NCBI RefSeq assembly: GCF_015330165.1
Contig: NZ_JADDXT010000002.1
Span: 2,693,646 to 2,757,645, forward strand
Direction: 5' to 3'
From: Zobellia roscoffensis
GTDB lineage: Bacteria > Bacteroidota > Bacteroidia > Flavobacteriales > Flavobacteriaceae
DNA: 64,000 nucleotides
The translations under genes and the position numbers were made by a program. Under the pieces are notes generated by a model. That model saw only the letters and a list, made by a program, of their open reading frames with translations, did no database searches and had not been told where the DNA came from. How positions within the stretch are numbered: position 1 is the stretch's first letter; each line of letters starts with the position of its first letter. Shown here piece after piece: positions 18,784 to 26,890 of this stretch.

Positions 18784-20181
18784 TTATATGGTTTCAGCAA
18801 TTTTCAAAGCTTTGGTCAGTGCGCCCAATTTGTTATAGGTTTCTTGCAATTCGTCTTCGGGGTTTGATGCGGCAACAAGACCTGCGCCCGCTTGGTAATT
18901 TAACTGGTGGTTTTTGCTCAAGAACGTACGGATCATAATGGCATGGTTGAAATTACCGTCAAAATCCATAAAGCCGATGGCGCCACCGTAGTATCCTCTA
19001 CTGGTTTTTTCATACTTCTCAATAAGCTGCATGGCCATATGTTTTGGTGCGCCGCTTAACGTTCCTGCTGGAAAAGTGTCCGCAACTACTTTCATGGTAG
19101 GCGTATCTTTTTTCTTTTGCCCTACAACTTTTGATACCAGATGAATAACGTGGGAAAAGAACTGTACTTCTCTATAATTGGTTACCTCTACCAAACTACC
19201 GTTTCGGCTTAAATCGTTACGAGCTAAATCTACCAACATTACATGTTCGCTATTTTCCTTGTCGTCTTCTTTAAGTTGTTTGGCAAGAATGGCATCTTGT
19301 TCATCGTTTCCGGTACGTTTAAAGGTTCCGGCGATAGGGTGAATTTCTGCTTTACCTTCTTTAACGATAAGTTGAGCTTCCGGAGAACTTCCAAAAATCT
19401 TAAAATCGCCATAATCAAAATAAAATAAGTAAGGTGAAGGGTTTATAGAACGAAGTGCTCGGTAAACATTGAATTCATCTCCTTTGAATCCTTGAGAAAA
19501 TCTACGAGATAAAACCAGCTGAAAAACATCACCACGTTGACAGTGTTTTTTAGCTAATCGAACGTGTTCTCTATACTCTTCATCTTCCAGATTGGAAGTA
19601 GCGTCTCCATCCAAAGAGAAATTATATGAAGCAAATGTGCGTACATTCAAGATATGTGCTATTTCAGATGTGTTTTCATCAGTGTTATAACAATGCGCAA
19701 AAATATAGGCTTCATTCTTATGATGGTCTATCGCAATGATGTTTTGGTAGACTGCATAGTAAATATCAGGTATAGTGATTGAGTTGTCTTTTTTACTGAT
19801 TTCCACATCTTCATAATAACGAACGGCATCATAGGCCATGTAACCAAAAATACCGTTGTTGATGAATTTGAAATCGCTTTCGTCGGCTTCAAACTTTTTA
19901 CTGAAGTCATGCAAGACTTTTACAACGTCTGTACCTTCGTTTATTTCCGTTTCTTGCGAAGTCTGATCAGGAAAACGCTCAATAATGGTTTCATTCTCTA
20001 TTTTTATTGATGCAATAGGGTTGCAACAGATATACGAAAAACTATTGTCGTTAGCGTGATAGTCGCTACTTTCAAGCAAGATACTATTGGGGAAGCGGTC
20101 TCTAATTTTTAGATAAACGCTTACCGGCGTAATGGTATCGGCCAGGATTTTTTTGTGGAATGATTTTAATTTGTACTTCAT
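18784..20181 (-). CDS. trpE: Anthranilate synthase component I
   Basis: 465 residues from the ATG at 20181 (MKYKLKSFHKKILADTITPVSVYLKI). An ATG seven codons upstream (20202) is less likely because it falls inside the attenuator hairpin. The enzyme makes anthranilate from chorismate. The Trp feedback-inhibition motif LLES is at residues 35-38. The chorismate-binding core is shown by FQLVLSRRF, IHPIAGTFKRTG, DLARND, FPAGTLSGAPK and YYGGAIGF. It is the first structural gene of the trp operon, directly behind the trpL leader and terminator hairpin. Confidence 0.96.
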   Translation of the reverse strand: MKYKLKSFHKKILADTITPVSVYLKIRDRFPNSILLESSDYHANDNSFSYICCNPIASIKIENETIIERFPDQTSQETEINEGTDVVKVLHDFSKKFEADESDFKFINNGIFGYMAYDAVRYYEDVEISKKDNSITIPDIYYAVYQNIIAIDHHKNEAYIFAHCYNTDENTSEIAHILNVRTFASYNFSLDGDATSNLEDEEYREHVRLAKKHCQRGDVFQLVLSRRFSQGFKGDEFNVYRALRSINPSPYLFYFDYGDFKIFGSSPEAQLIVKEGKAEIHPIAGTFKRTGNDEQDAILAKQLKEDDKENSEHVMLVDLARNDLSRNGSLVEVTNYREVQFFSHVIHLVSKVVGQKKKDTPTMKVVADTFPAGTLSGAPKHMAMQLIEKYEKTSRGYYGGAIGFMDFDGNFNHAIMIRTFLSKNHQLNYQAGAGLVAASNPEDELQETYNKLGALTKALKIAETI

Positions 20182-20201
20182 GTTGATAGTATTCAAATGC
20201 A

Positions 20202-20228
20202 AAAGGCTTGTCGTGATGACAAGCCTTT
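20202..20228 (-). terminator. trp attenuator terminator hairpin
   Basis: On the minus strand AAAGGCTTGTC, five bases, GACAAGCCTTT gives a perfect 11-bp stem, followed by a short U-rich run (TTTTGCATTTG) and then the trpE ATG 20 bases on. It lies between trpL and trpE, the classical place for an attenuator. An alternative fold is visible: the trpL stop region UCGUGA (20262-20257) pairs with UCACGA (20216-20211), and AAGC (20253-20250) with GCUU (20224-20221). This disrupts both arms of the terminator and is a plausible antiterminator. Confidence 0.8.
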
Positions 20229-20256
20229 ATATAGTTTTACTACAATGATGCTTAGC

Positions 20257-20313
20257 TCACGATATCTGTCGAGAGTTGTTCCACCACCAAGTATTTGTGT
20301 TATTTCTGTTCAT
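20257..20313 (-). CDS. trpL: trp operon leader peptide (18 residues, three consecutive Trp)
   Basis: The minus-strand ATG at 20313 opens an 18-codon frame reading MNRNNTNTWWWNNSRQIS, with TGA at 20257-20259. Three consecutive TGG codons sit in the middle, followed by a terminator hairpin and trpE. In ribosome-mediated attenuation, scarce charged tRNA-Trp stalls the ribosome at those codons and lets an antiterminator form. Here a stalled ribosome would leave the stop-codon region free to pair with the hairpin, while a ribosome reaching the UGA would cover it and allow termination. No Shine-Dalgarno sequence is present, and the ATG lies only five bases after the -7 box, so the transcript may begin at or near the start codon. 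Confidence 0.82.
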   Translation of the reverse strand: MNRNNTNTWWWNNSRQIS

Positions 20314-20318
20314 TGGCT

Positions 20319-20349
20319 CAAATATAGAAATCATTTTTAAAACCACAAA
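20319..20349 (-). promoter_or_regulatory. trp operon promoter (TTTG-N19-TATATTTG)
   Basis: On the minus strand TTTG (20349-20346), exactly 19 bases, then TATATTTG (20326-20319): a complete match to the Bacteroidota sigma-A promoter. By family convention transcription would start about four to seven bases after the last G, that is at or just before the trpL ATG at 20313. Confidence 0.8.
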
Positions 20350-20360
20350 CCCATTTGTTT

Positions 20361-20398
20361 GAAAAAAACAAAACCCTGCAATCGTGTGAAATGCAGGG
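20361..20398 (-). terminator. Terminator of the MarR-YceI unit
   Basis: On the minus strand CCCTGCA, eleven bases, TGCAGGG forms a 7-bp stem (20398-20374) followed by TTTTGTTTTTTTC. It separates yceI from the trp promoter immediately downstream. Confidence 0.8.
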
Positions 20399-20422
20399 CT
20401 TAAATTTTATAGTTGTACCTAT

Positions 20423-20998
20423 TTAGAATTCTAGGTCGACCACTAGGTCAAACTCGTCATAAATGGCTTTATCGCCTAAATTGTCAAAGAAACTACCGGA
20501 ACCATATTTAATGTCATAAGCTGTTCTATCTACTTTTACTGTAGCAGTAGCTTTGCTACCATACACAGATACGTCAAAAGTTACAGGTTTGGTAATATCT
20601 TTAATGGTAAGGTCACCCGTTACTTCATAAGAATTTTTACCAGTAGCCTCAACTTTAGTAAAAACCAATTTAGCGGCAGTGTGCTTTTCGGTACCAAAGA
20701 AATCGTCAGATTTTAAATGGCCTTCTAATTTTCCTTTAGATTCTCCCTCAACGTCAGTTGCTACCAACGTAGTCATGTCGGCTTCAAACTCTCCCCCTGT
20801 TAATTTATCACCTTCAAAAACTAAAGTACCTGATTTTAAGTTGACATTTCCGTAATGAGATCCAGTTACTTTATAAGCCTTCCAGGTAATACTACTTGTT
20901 TCTGTTTTTACTTCTTTTTTCTCTTCAGCTACTGGTTCAGTTGCTGTTGCTACGCCAAATACCATGGCAAGTGCTAAACTAAATACTCCTTTTTTCAT
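20423..20998 (-). CDS. YceI-family periplasmic protein
   Basis: 191 residues. A signal peptide (about 1-19) is followed by the YceI lipocalin-like beta-barrel: SSITWKAYKVTGSHYGNVNLKSGTL, FEADMTTLVATD, HLKSDDFFGTEKHTAAKLVFT and DLTIKDITKPVTFDV are family signatures. YceI proteins bind isoprenoid or other amphiphilic lipids in the periplasm, and in several bacteria respond to base or osmotic stress. It lies 35 bases downstream of the MarR-type gene, so the two form an operon with their own terminator. Confidence 0.9.
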   Translation of the reverse strand: MKKGVFSLALAMVFGVATATEPVAEEKKEVKTETSSITWKAYKVTGSHYGNVNLKSGTLVFEGDKLTGGEFEADMTTLVATDVEGESKGKLEGHLKSDDFFGTEKHTAAKLVFTKVEATGKNSYEVTGDLTIKDITKPVTFDVSVYGSKATATVKVDRTAYDIKYGSGSFFDNLGDKAIYDEFDLVVDLEF

Positions 20999-21033
20999 AA
21001 TTGATGTTTAAAAATTAATTGATATTAGTGTTT

Positions 21034-21483
21034 TTATTCAAATTTATTGAACAACACGTTCAGTTGTTCCATTTCTTGATCAGATAGATTTTGAAGCAAT
21101 CTATCTTCGGCTTCGGACATAGAGATATCCATTTTTTTCAAAATAGATAGTCCCTCTTTTGTTATACGTATTTCTACCTTCCGCCGGTTCGAAGGGCAAA
21201 CCCTTCTTTCTACATATTCTTTTAATAATAGTTTATCTACCAAACGGGTAGTATTGCTCATTTTGGTTACCATTCGTTCGTTAAGCGTTGCTAAACTTGC
21301 TGGTTTTTCGTTCTGTCCTCTTAATATGCGTAGCACATTAAACTGTTGTAAGGATACGCCATGAGGTTTTAAAGCAGTATTTAAGGCTTCGTTTACCCTA
21401 TTGTTCACCAATAAAAAGTGAATTAGCGTTCGGCTTTTTAAAGGAATCTCTTTATCGGTCTTTAAAATATCTTCAACATTCAT
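21034..21483 (-). CDS. MarR-family transcriptional regulator
   Basis: 149 residues with a winged helix at about residues 45-115 (VSLQQFNVLRILRG, ATLNERMVTKMSNTTRLVDKLLLKEYVERRVCPSNRRKVEIRITKEG). A Cys in the wing (VCPSNRR) could be redox-sensitive as in OhrR-like members, though that is inference. It heads the operon with yceI. A palindrome over its own -7 box suggests that it represses itself and yceI. The ligand is unknown. Confidence 0.9.
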   Translation of the reverse strand: MNVEDILKTDKEIPLKSRTLIHFLLVNNRVNEALNTALKPHGVSLQQFNVLRILRGQNEKPASLATLNERMVTKMSNTTRLVDKLLLKEYVERRVCPSNRRKVEIRITKEGLSILKKMDISMSEAEDRLLQNLSDQEMEQLNVLFNKFE

Positions 21484-21500
21484 GTCTCTACAACTATTGT

Positions 21501-21516
21501 ATATACAAATGTATAT
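21501..21516 (-). promoter_or_regulatory. Palindromic operator over the marR promoter -7 box
   Basis: ATATACAAATGTATAT is a perfect 16-bp inverted repeat. The -7 box TACATTTG (minus strand, 21513-21506) lies entirely inside it, 22 bases before the marR ATG. This is the size and position of a MarR dimer site, so autorepression is a reasonable inference. Confidence 0.65.
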
Positions 21517-21594
21517 TGAATGTTTGATGTGGTAAAATATTGGATCGGTAAATTTTTGTTAAATATTTAGGAAATGCCTTTGAATCAAAATCCG

Positions 21595-21602
21595 TAATTT
21601 TG
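21595..21602 (+). promoter_or_regulatory. Candidate -7 box for the rhodanese gene
   Basis: TAATTTTG matches TAnnTTTG exactly, 41 bases before the ATG at 21644. No TTTG is present at 19-base spacing. Confidence 0.35.
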
Positions 21603-21643
21603 GATTTTAATTGATATTCGCGGTAGCGAAAAAAAAGAACGTT

Positions 21644-21955
21644 ATGAATTTATCACAAGAAGATTGGGAAGAGCAACTAGAAAAAGATGATAATGCGCTG
21701 ATTCTGGATGTTAGGACTCCAGAAGAAGTAGAGGAGGGATATATTCCTAATTCTACAAATATAGATTTTTACCTTGGACAAGATTTCTTGAACGAGATAG
21801 AGAAGCTTGATAAAAGCAAGAATTATTATGTGTATTGCCGTAGCGGTAACCGCAGTGGTCAGGCCTGTGCCATTATGAACAGTGTAGGTTTTGAGAATAC
21901 GTACAACCTTGAAGGTGGTTTCATGAATTGGGACGGAGCTGTAGAAGGGGAGTAG
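21644..21955 (+). CDS. Single-domain rhodanese-like protein
   Basis: 103 residues from the ATG at 21644; the frame is open upstream from a TTG, but those codons are not typical of the family. The domain shows ALILDVRTPEEVEEGYIPNSTNI at the start and the active-site loop YCRSGNRSG with catalytic Cys65. Rhodaneses carry sulfur as a cysteine persulfide, often from thiosulfate. No signal peptide is present, so it is cytoplasmic. It is a stand-alone gene with its own terminator. Confidence 0.9.
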   Translation: MNLSQEDWEEQLEKDDNALILDVRTPEEVEEGYIPNSTNIDFYLGQDFLNEIEKLDKSKNYYVYCRSGNRSGQACAIMNSVGFENTYNLEGGFMNWDGAVEGE

Positions 21956-22005
21956 TTGTATTTTTTACTTTTTTTAGTGGGAGTTCTAATACCAGAGAAA
22001 TGAAG

Positions 22006-22048
22006 TCTCTACTGGGTATCTATTATAGGTGTCCAGTAGAGATTTTTT
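22006..22048 (+). terminator. Terminator after the rhodanese gene
   Basis: TCTCTACTGG (22006-22015) pairs with CCAGTAGAGA (22033-22042), a 10-bp stem with a 17-base loop, followed by TTTTTT. Confidence 0.8.
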
Positions 22049-22101
22049 AGTTTTTACGTTTTTTGTGTCTAAATTGTACATTGCAAAACAAACCATTTCC
22101 T

Positions 22102-23376
22102 ATGCGAGAAGACCTTCTTCATTTTATTTGGAAGTATAAGAAGCTACAACTTACAAACTTAGTAACGACCCTAGGAGAACGTTTGCTGCTTTTGGATTTT
22201 GGTGCTCACAATCATTTGGCGGGTCCTGATTTCTTTAATGCTAAAATAGATATTGACGGTCAGGTTTGGGCGGGTAATGTAGAGATACATTTAAAATCTT
22301 CGGATTGGTACGCGCATTATCATGAGGAAGACGATAACTATAATAATGTAATATTACATGTGGTTTGGGAGGATGATGTTGAAGTTTTTAGAAAAGATAA
22401 TAGCGCCATACCCACATTAGAATTACGCAAGTACATTCCATTGCAGTTGTTGCAATCTTACCAAAAGTTGTTTGATAAGAAAGATGTTCGTTTTGTTAAT
22501 TGCGAAAAAGACCTTAAAGAAGTTGACGATTTTCTGGTTAAGAACTGGCTAGAGCGATTATATTTTGAACGATTAGAGGTCAAAGCTGAATTTGTACTGG
22601 AACTACTTGAAAAAACGAATAATAATTGGGAGCAGGTTCTTTTTACCTCACTCTTAAAGACTTTTGGACTCAAAATAAATGGGGCGTCTTTTCTAAGTTT
22701 GGGCGCTGCTCTTGAATTTTCAGTTTTTAGAAAGCAGCAAGAGAATGTATTTCAGACAGAGAGCCTGTTGTTTGGTATGACCCATTTACTGGAAGACGAT
22801 GAGGTTTTAGACGAATATTATATTCAATTAAAAAAAGAGTATGAGTATCAGAAGAAAAAATATGATTTAAAAGATGAAGGTGTTTTAAAACCACAATTCT
22901 TCAAGCTTAGACCGCCCAACTTCCCTACTATCCGGCTATCTCAATTGGCTAATTTATATGGTTCACATTTCTCGTTGTTTCAAAAAGTAGTTTCGGCAAC
23001 AAGTTTAGAAGAAATGTATGCGTTGTTTGAAGTTTCTGCTAGTCCGTATTGGAATGATCACTATACGTTCGGAAAGAAATCAAAAAAGAGTATTAAAAGG
23101 CTGACGCCAAAATTTATTGATTTACTGATTGTAAACGCAATTCTACCGCTACAATTTTGTTATGCCAAATATCAAGGTAAAGACGTTAATGAAAACATAA
23201 TCAATATCATATCAAATATAAAGAAAGAAGAAAATACGGTTGTCGGTAATTTTAAAACTCATGGCCTTTCTGCTGGCAATGCACAAGAAAGTCAAGCTTT
23301 GTTGCAATTGTATAATAGTTATTGTACTCAAAACAAATGCCTACAATGTGCTGTAGGTACTAATTTATTACGCTGA
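22102..23376 (+). CDS. DUF2851-family protein
   Basis: 424 residues from the ATG at 22102 (MREDLLHFIWKYKKL), the usual start of this family; a TTG 13 codons upstream would add a Cys-rich stretch and is unlikely. Recognisable blocks are LDFGAHNHLAGPDFFNAKIDI, WAGNVEIHLKSSDWYAH, NVILHVVWEDD and a C-terminal Cys cluster (CTQNKCLQCAVG). The family is widespread in Bacteroidota and has no known function. It follows the rhodanese terminator, so it is probably transcribed separately. Confidence 0.85.
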   Translation: MREDLLHFIWKYKKLQLTNLVTTLGERLLLLDFGAHNHLAGPDFFNAKIDIDGQVWAGNVEIHLKSSDWYAHYHEEDDNYNNVILHVVWEDDVEVFRKDNSAIPTLELRKYIPLQLLQSYQKLFDKKDVRFVNCEKDLKEVDDFLVKNWLERLYFERLEVKAEFVLELLEKTNNNWEQVLFTSLLKTFGLKINGASFLSLGAALEFSVFRKQQENVFQTESLLFGMTHLLEDDEVLDEYYIQLKKEYEYQKKKYDLKDEGVLKPQFFKLRPPNFPTIRLSQLANLYGSHFSLFQKVVSATSLEEMYALFEVSASPYWNDHYTFGKKSKKSIKRLTPKFIDLLIVNAILPLQFCYAKYQGKDVNENIINIISNIKKEENTVVGNFKTHGLSAGNAQESQALLQLYNSYCTQNKCLQCAVGTNLLR

Positions 23377-23449
23377 AATGGTTAAATTTGGCTTTGAAGA
23401 TTTTAAATAAACGCCTTAATTAGCTTTACTATTAGTTTCAAATATTACT

Positions 23450-23677
23450 ATGAATATCTTTTATAAGTTACTTTATTATTTTCAGAAACGTGGTTTTGAG
23501 GTATGTCGAAGAATAGCTGAAAGGTTAGGTATACGGGCTAGGGTTGTTCGTACGTCTTTCATTTATCTAACATTCGTGACTTTGGGTTTTGGTTTTGCGC
23601 TCTATTTATTTTTAGCTTTTTGGTTAGGTATTAAAGACTTGGTGTATACCAAGCGTACTTCTGTTTTTGATTTATGA
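23450..23677 (+). CDS. PspC-domain membrane protein
   Basis: 75 residues. A basic N-terminal part (FEVCRRIAERLGIRARVVR) precedes a hydrophobic segment (about residues 36-60, TSFIYLTFVTLGFGFALYLFLAF) and a short tail. This is the layout of the stand-alone PspC domain, a small inner-membrane protein family related to the phage-shock-protein system. No pspA or pspB is seen nearby. Its stop codon overlaps the start of the potassium-channel gene by four bases (ATGA), so the two are translationally coupled. Confidence 0.8.
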   Translation: MNIFYKLLYYFQKRGFEVCRRIAERLGIRARVVRTSFIYLTFVTLGFGFALYLFLAFWLGIKDLVYTKRTSVFDL

Positions 23678-24687
23678 AATTGATGCAATTCTTTCAATCT
23701 AGAATATACATAGCACTAACTTTAATGCTTAGTGTATTGTTGATTGGTGTTTTTGGGTATCGTTTTTTATCTGATCTTACTTGGGTAGATGCGCTTTATA
23801 TGACCATTATTACCGTGACGACAGTAGGTTTTTCGGAAGTGGGGCCTATGGATACTCAAGAGAAAATATTTACTGTAATACTCATCATACTTAGTGTTTT
23901 TATTTTAGCATTTTCTATTTCGGTCATTACAGAATATATTTTAAGTAGAAATTCACTACAAGAATTAAAAAAGAAAAAAGTGAAAAATAAAATTGATAAT
24001 CTTTCTGGTCATGTTATTGTTTGTGGTTTTGGTAGAAACGGTATGCAGGCGGTAGAACGTTTAAAAGCTTATAAGAAACCTTTTGTTGTTATAGAGAGAG
24101 ATAAAGAGGTAATAGAAAAGTATGATGAAGAGCTTTTATTTGTTGAAGGCGATGCTAATGAAGATGAAATTCTACTTGCTGCCGGTCTTGATCGTGCGCA
24201 ATATTTAATAACGGCACTTCCGGATGATGCAGCTAACTTGTTTGTAGTGTTGTCCGCAAGGCAATTGAATAAAGATTTGTTTATAGTTACAAGGGCGTCT
24301 TTGGTAACTTCTCAGAAAAAATTGCTTTTAGCGGGTGCTAACAAAGTCATCATGCCGGACAAAATTGGGGGAGACCATATGGCTTCGTTAATTGTGATGC
24401 CAGACCTTATTACTTTTATGGATAAGCTAGGGGTAGAAGGCGAGCATACAACAAATTTAGAGGAAGTTGCAATAGAAGATTTTAAAGGTCAGGTAGAATG
24501 TAATTCCTTGCGAGATTTAGATTTGCGTAAGCGAACCGGTTGTACTATAATTGGTTACATTGAACCTAGCGGAAACTATATTATTAATCCAGAAGCAGAT
24601 TTGCAGTTGCAGCCCAAAAGCAAAGTAATTGTTTTAGGCAGACCTGAGCAAATACGAAAACTGAATGAAATGTTCTCTATAGGTTAG
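23674..24687 (+). CDS. Two-TM potassium channel with RCK domain (MthK-like)
   Basis: 337 residues. Two transmembrane segments (about 12-30 and 66-90) flank a pore loop with the selectivity-filter motif TVGFS (residues 50-54, in TTVGFSEVG), where most K+ channels have TVGYG. An RCK/TrkA-N domain follows (HVIVCGFGRNGMQAVERL, about residues 112-230), then a TrkA-C domain to the end. Such channels let K+ through and are gated by ligands such as Ca2+ or nucleotides at the RCK ring. It is coupled to the PspC gene upstream. Confidence 0.88.
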   Translation: MKLMQFFQSRIYIALTLMLSVLLIGVFGYRFLSDLTWVDALYMTIITVTTVGFSEVGPMDTQEKIFTVILIILSVFILAFSISVITEYILSRNSLQELKKKKVKNKIDNLSGHVIVCGFGRNGMQAVERLKAYKKPFVVIERDKEVIEKYDEELLFVEGDANEDEILLAAGLDRAQYLITALPDDAANLFVVLSARQLNKDLFIVTRASLVTSQKKLLLAGANKVIMPDKIGGDHMASLIVMPDLITFMDKLGVEGEHTTNLEEVAIEDFKGQVECNSLRDLDLRKRTGCTIIGYIEPSGNYIINPEADLQLQPKSKVIVLGRPEQIRKLNEMFSIG

Positions 24688-24797
24688 TTCTACCTACGTT
24701 AATTGAACATTATTATTTGATTGTGTTACTATTTTTTAAGATATTGCCGAAATTGTGTTAAAAACCTTGATATAGCACTGAACCCACAAAAATACAT

Positions 24798-26870
24798 ATG
24801 AAGAAATTTACCTTATTGTTTTTCCTACTACTTGGTGTAGTAGCCTTTTCTCAAGAGCTTGTTGTAAAAGGCAAAGTTTACAATCCATCTTCACAAATTA
24901 ATGATGGTGTAATAGAGGTAGATGTAACAGGGGGAACACCTCCATATATTTATAAATGGAGTAATCAAGAAACTGCTTTGTCTTCTTCAAGGGCTAGTGG
25001 TTTGGTAGAAGGTGTTCCTTATAATGTTTTGGTTACAGATGCTGCGGGTAATTCTGAAACAAAAGTATTTGAAGTAGAGACTAGTGCCATTGCTGAAGTC
25101 TTTAATGGTACGATGACTCCTGCGGTAAGCACACTAGGTTCTATACTTTTCTGGGATCCATTTGCAGCTATAGGTATTTATGACCCTGTTGTTTATGCGG
25201 ATGTTAAGTTGATAGGCACCCCGGGATGGACAAACGATATTCAAAATAGATTTGTACTTAAAAAGTGGCTTAAACCAGAAGGAGCTAAAGTTAAAAAAGG
25301 AGAAAATATTGCAGTTATATCTAGCAATGATGAGAAAGATCTTACGGTTACTGCAACCGCTACGGGTGAGTTAAAGTACTTGGTAGCAGAAGGAAAAGTA
25401 ATTTACAATTCCGAAAATGCAAAACATGTTATTGAGCAAGGAGCACATTACTTAGCGGAAATCAAGTATGATGAGCCTTTGGTGATGACACACCCTAATG
25501 GAGACCCTATTACTAACGGTATTTCCTTTATTGTAATATGGTTGGTTTTGGGAGCGACGTTCTTTACTATTAGAATGGGCTTTATAAATATTAAAGGTTT
25601 CAGACATTCTATAGACCTTGCTAAAGGTAAATATGATGACCCGGATGCACCTGGTCAGGTTACTCACTTTCAGGCGTTGGCTACTGCAGTTTCAGGTACG
25701 GTTGGTCTAGGTAATATAGCCGGTGTGGCCGTAGCGGTGTCCTTGGGTGGTGCAGGAGCTACCTTTTGGATGATTGTCTGTGGTTTGTTAGGAATGTCTT
25801 CCAAGTTCGTAGAATGCACCTTGGGTGTAAAATATAGAGATATATTGCCTGATGGAAGAGTTTTTGGAGGTCCAATGAACTATTTGAGATACGGACTGGA
25901 GAAGCGTAACATGAAAGGTTTCGGTAAGGTCCTAGCTGGTTTATTTGCTGTTTTGGCCATTGGAGCTTCTTTTGGTGGTGGTAATATGTTTCAAGCCAAC
26001 CAATCTTTTGAGCAATTAGCGGGTCAGTTTCCGGCATTAGTCGGTCACGGCTTTTGGTTTGGTGTGGTTACGGCTATTCTTGTAGGGGTTGTAATTATTG
26101 GTGGAATTAATAGTATTGCTAAGGTTACCGGTAGGGTTGTGCCTATTATGGCTTCCATATATATTGTTGCAGCGTTGGCTGTGATTATTATGAACATTCA
26201 GAATATTGGACCTGCATTTACGGCCATATTTGATGGTGCGTTTAGTCCTTCTGCTCTTAAAGGAGGTATAATTGGTGTCTTGGTTATTGGATTTCAACGG
26301 GCTGCCTTCTCAAATGAAGCAGGTGTCGGGTCTGCAGCAATAGCGCATAGTACCGCGAAAACCAATCATCCTCCATCTGAAGGTTTTGTAGCTCTTCTTG
26401 AGCCATTTCTAGATACCGTAGTGGTTTGTACGCTTACAGCCCTTGTACTCATTTTTACGGGTATGCATGAGGTTGAAGGTATGGCAGGAGCACAGCTAAC
26501 GTCTGATGCTTTTGGTAGTCAGATTTCATGGTTCCCATATGTATTGGCTTTAGCAGTATTTCTTTTTGCCTTCTCTACAATGATTTCATGGTCTTACTAC
26601 GGTATGCGCGCTTGGACTTACCTTTTTGGTAAGAGTAAAAAATCAGAGATGATATATAAGATGCTTTTCTTGGTATTTGTAGTAATTGGTGCTTCCGTAA
26701 GTTTAGGTGCGGTACTTGATTTCTCCGATATGATGATTCTGGCCATGTCCTTTCCAAATATCATAGGGCTCTATATAATGTCTGGTGAAGTTAAAAGTGA
26801 TTTAACAACGTACTGGAGAAAACTAAAAGCTAACGAGCTTTTTAAAAAACAAATAACCGCTAAGGAATAG
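24798..26870 (+). CDS. AGCS sodium:alanine/glycine symporter with periplasmic N-terminal domains
   Basis: 690 residues, much longer than the usual 440-540 of this family. Residues 1-19 are a signal peptide, residues about 33-95 resemble a SprB-type repeat ([17 protein letters not shown]), and residues about 152-205 resemble a biotinyl/lipoyl-like fold ([25 protein letters not shown]). From residue 241 onward it is a normal AGCS transporter: [63 protein letters not shown]. The transporter would take up alanine or glycine with Na+. The function of the N-terminal domains is unknown. The next gene starts 20 bases downstream. Confidence 0.88.
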   Translation: MKKFTLLFFLLLGVVAFSQELVVKGKVYNPSSQINDGVIEVDVTGGTPPYIYKWSNQETALSSSRASGLVEGVPYNVLVTDAAGNSETKVFEVETSAIAEVFNGTMTPAVSTLGSILFWDPFAAIGIYDPVVYADVKLIGTPGWTNDIQNRFVLKKWLKPEGAKVKKGENIAVISSNDEKDLTVTATATGELKYLVAEGKVIYNSENAKHVIEQGAHYLAEIKYDEPLVMTHPNGDPITNGISFIVIWLVLGATFFTIRMGFINIKGFRHSIDLAKGKYDDPDAPGQVTHFQALATAVSGTVGLGNIAGVAVAVSLGGAGATFWMIVCGLLGMSSKFVECTLGVKYRDILPDGRVFGGPMNYLRYGLEKRNMKGFGKVLAGLFAVLAIGASFGGGNMFQANQSFEQLAGQFPALVGHGFWFGVVTAILVGVVIIGGINSIAKVTGRVVPIMASIYIVAALAVIIMNIQNIGPAFTAIFDGAFSPSALKGGIIGVLVIGFQRAAFSNEAGVGSAAIAHSTAKTNHPPSEGFVALLEPFLDTVVVCTLTALVLIFTGMHEVEGMAGAQLTSDAFGSQISWFPYVLALAVFLFAFSTMISWSYYGMRAWTYLFGKSKKSEMIYKMLFLVFVVIGASVSLGAVLDFSDMMILAMSFPNIIGLYIMSGEVKSDLTTYWRKLKANELFKKQITAKE

Positions 26871-26890
26871 TTTATCTAGTTATTTCGCGG

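Noticed and set aside
20182..20202. Upstream ATG start (20202) for trpE
   Set aside because: It falls in the attenuator hairpin, and the ATG at 20181 gives the family's usual N-terminus.
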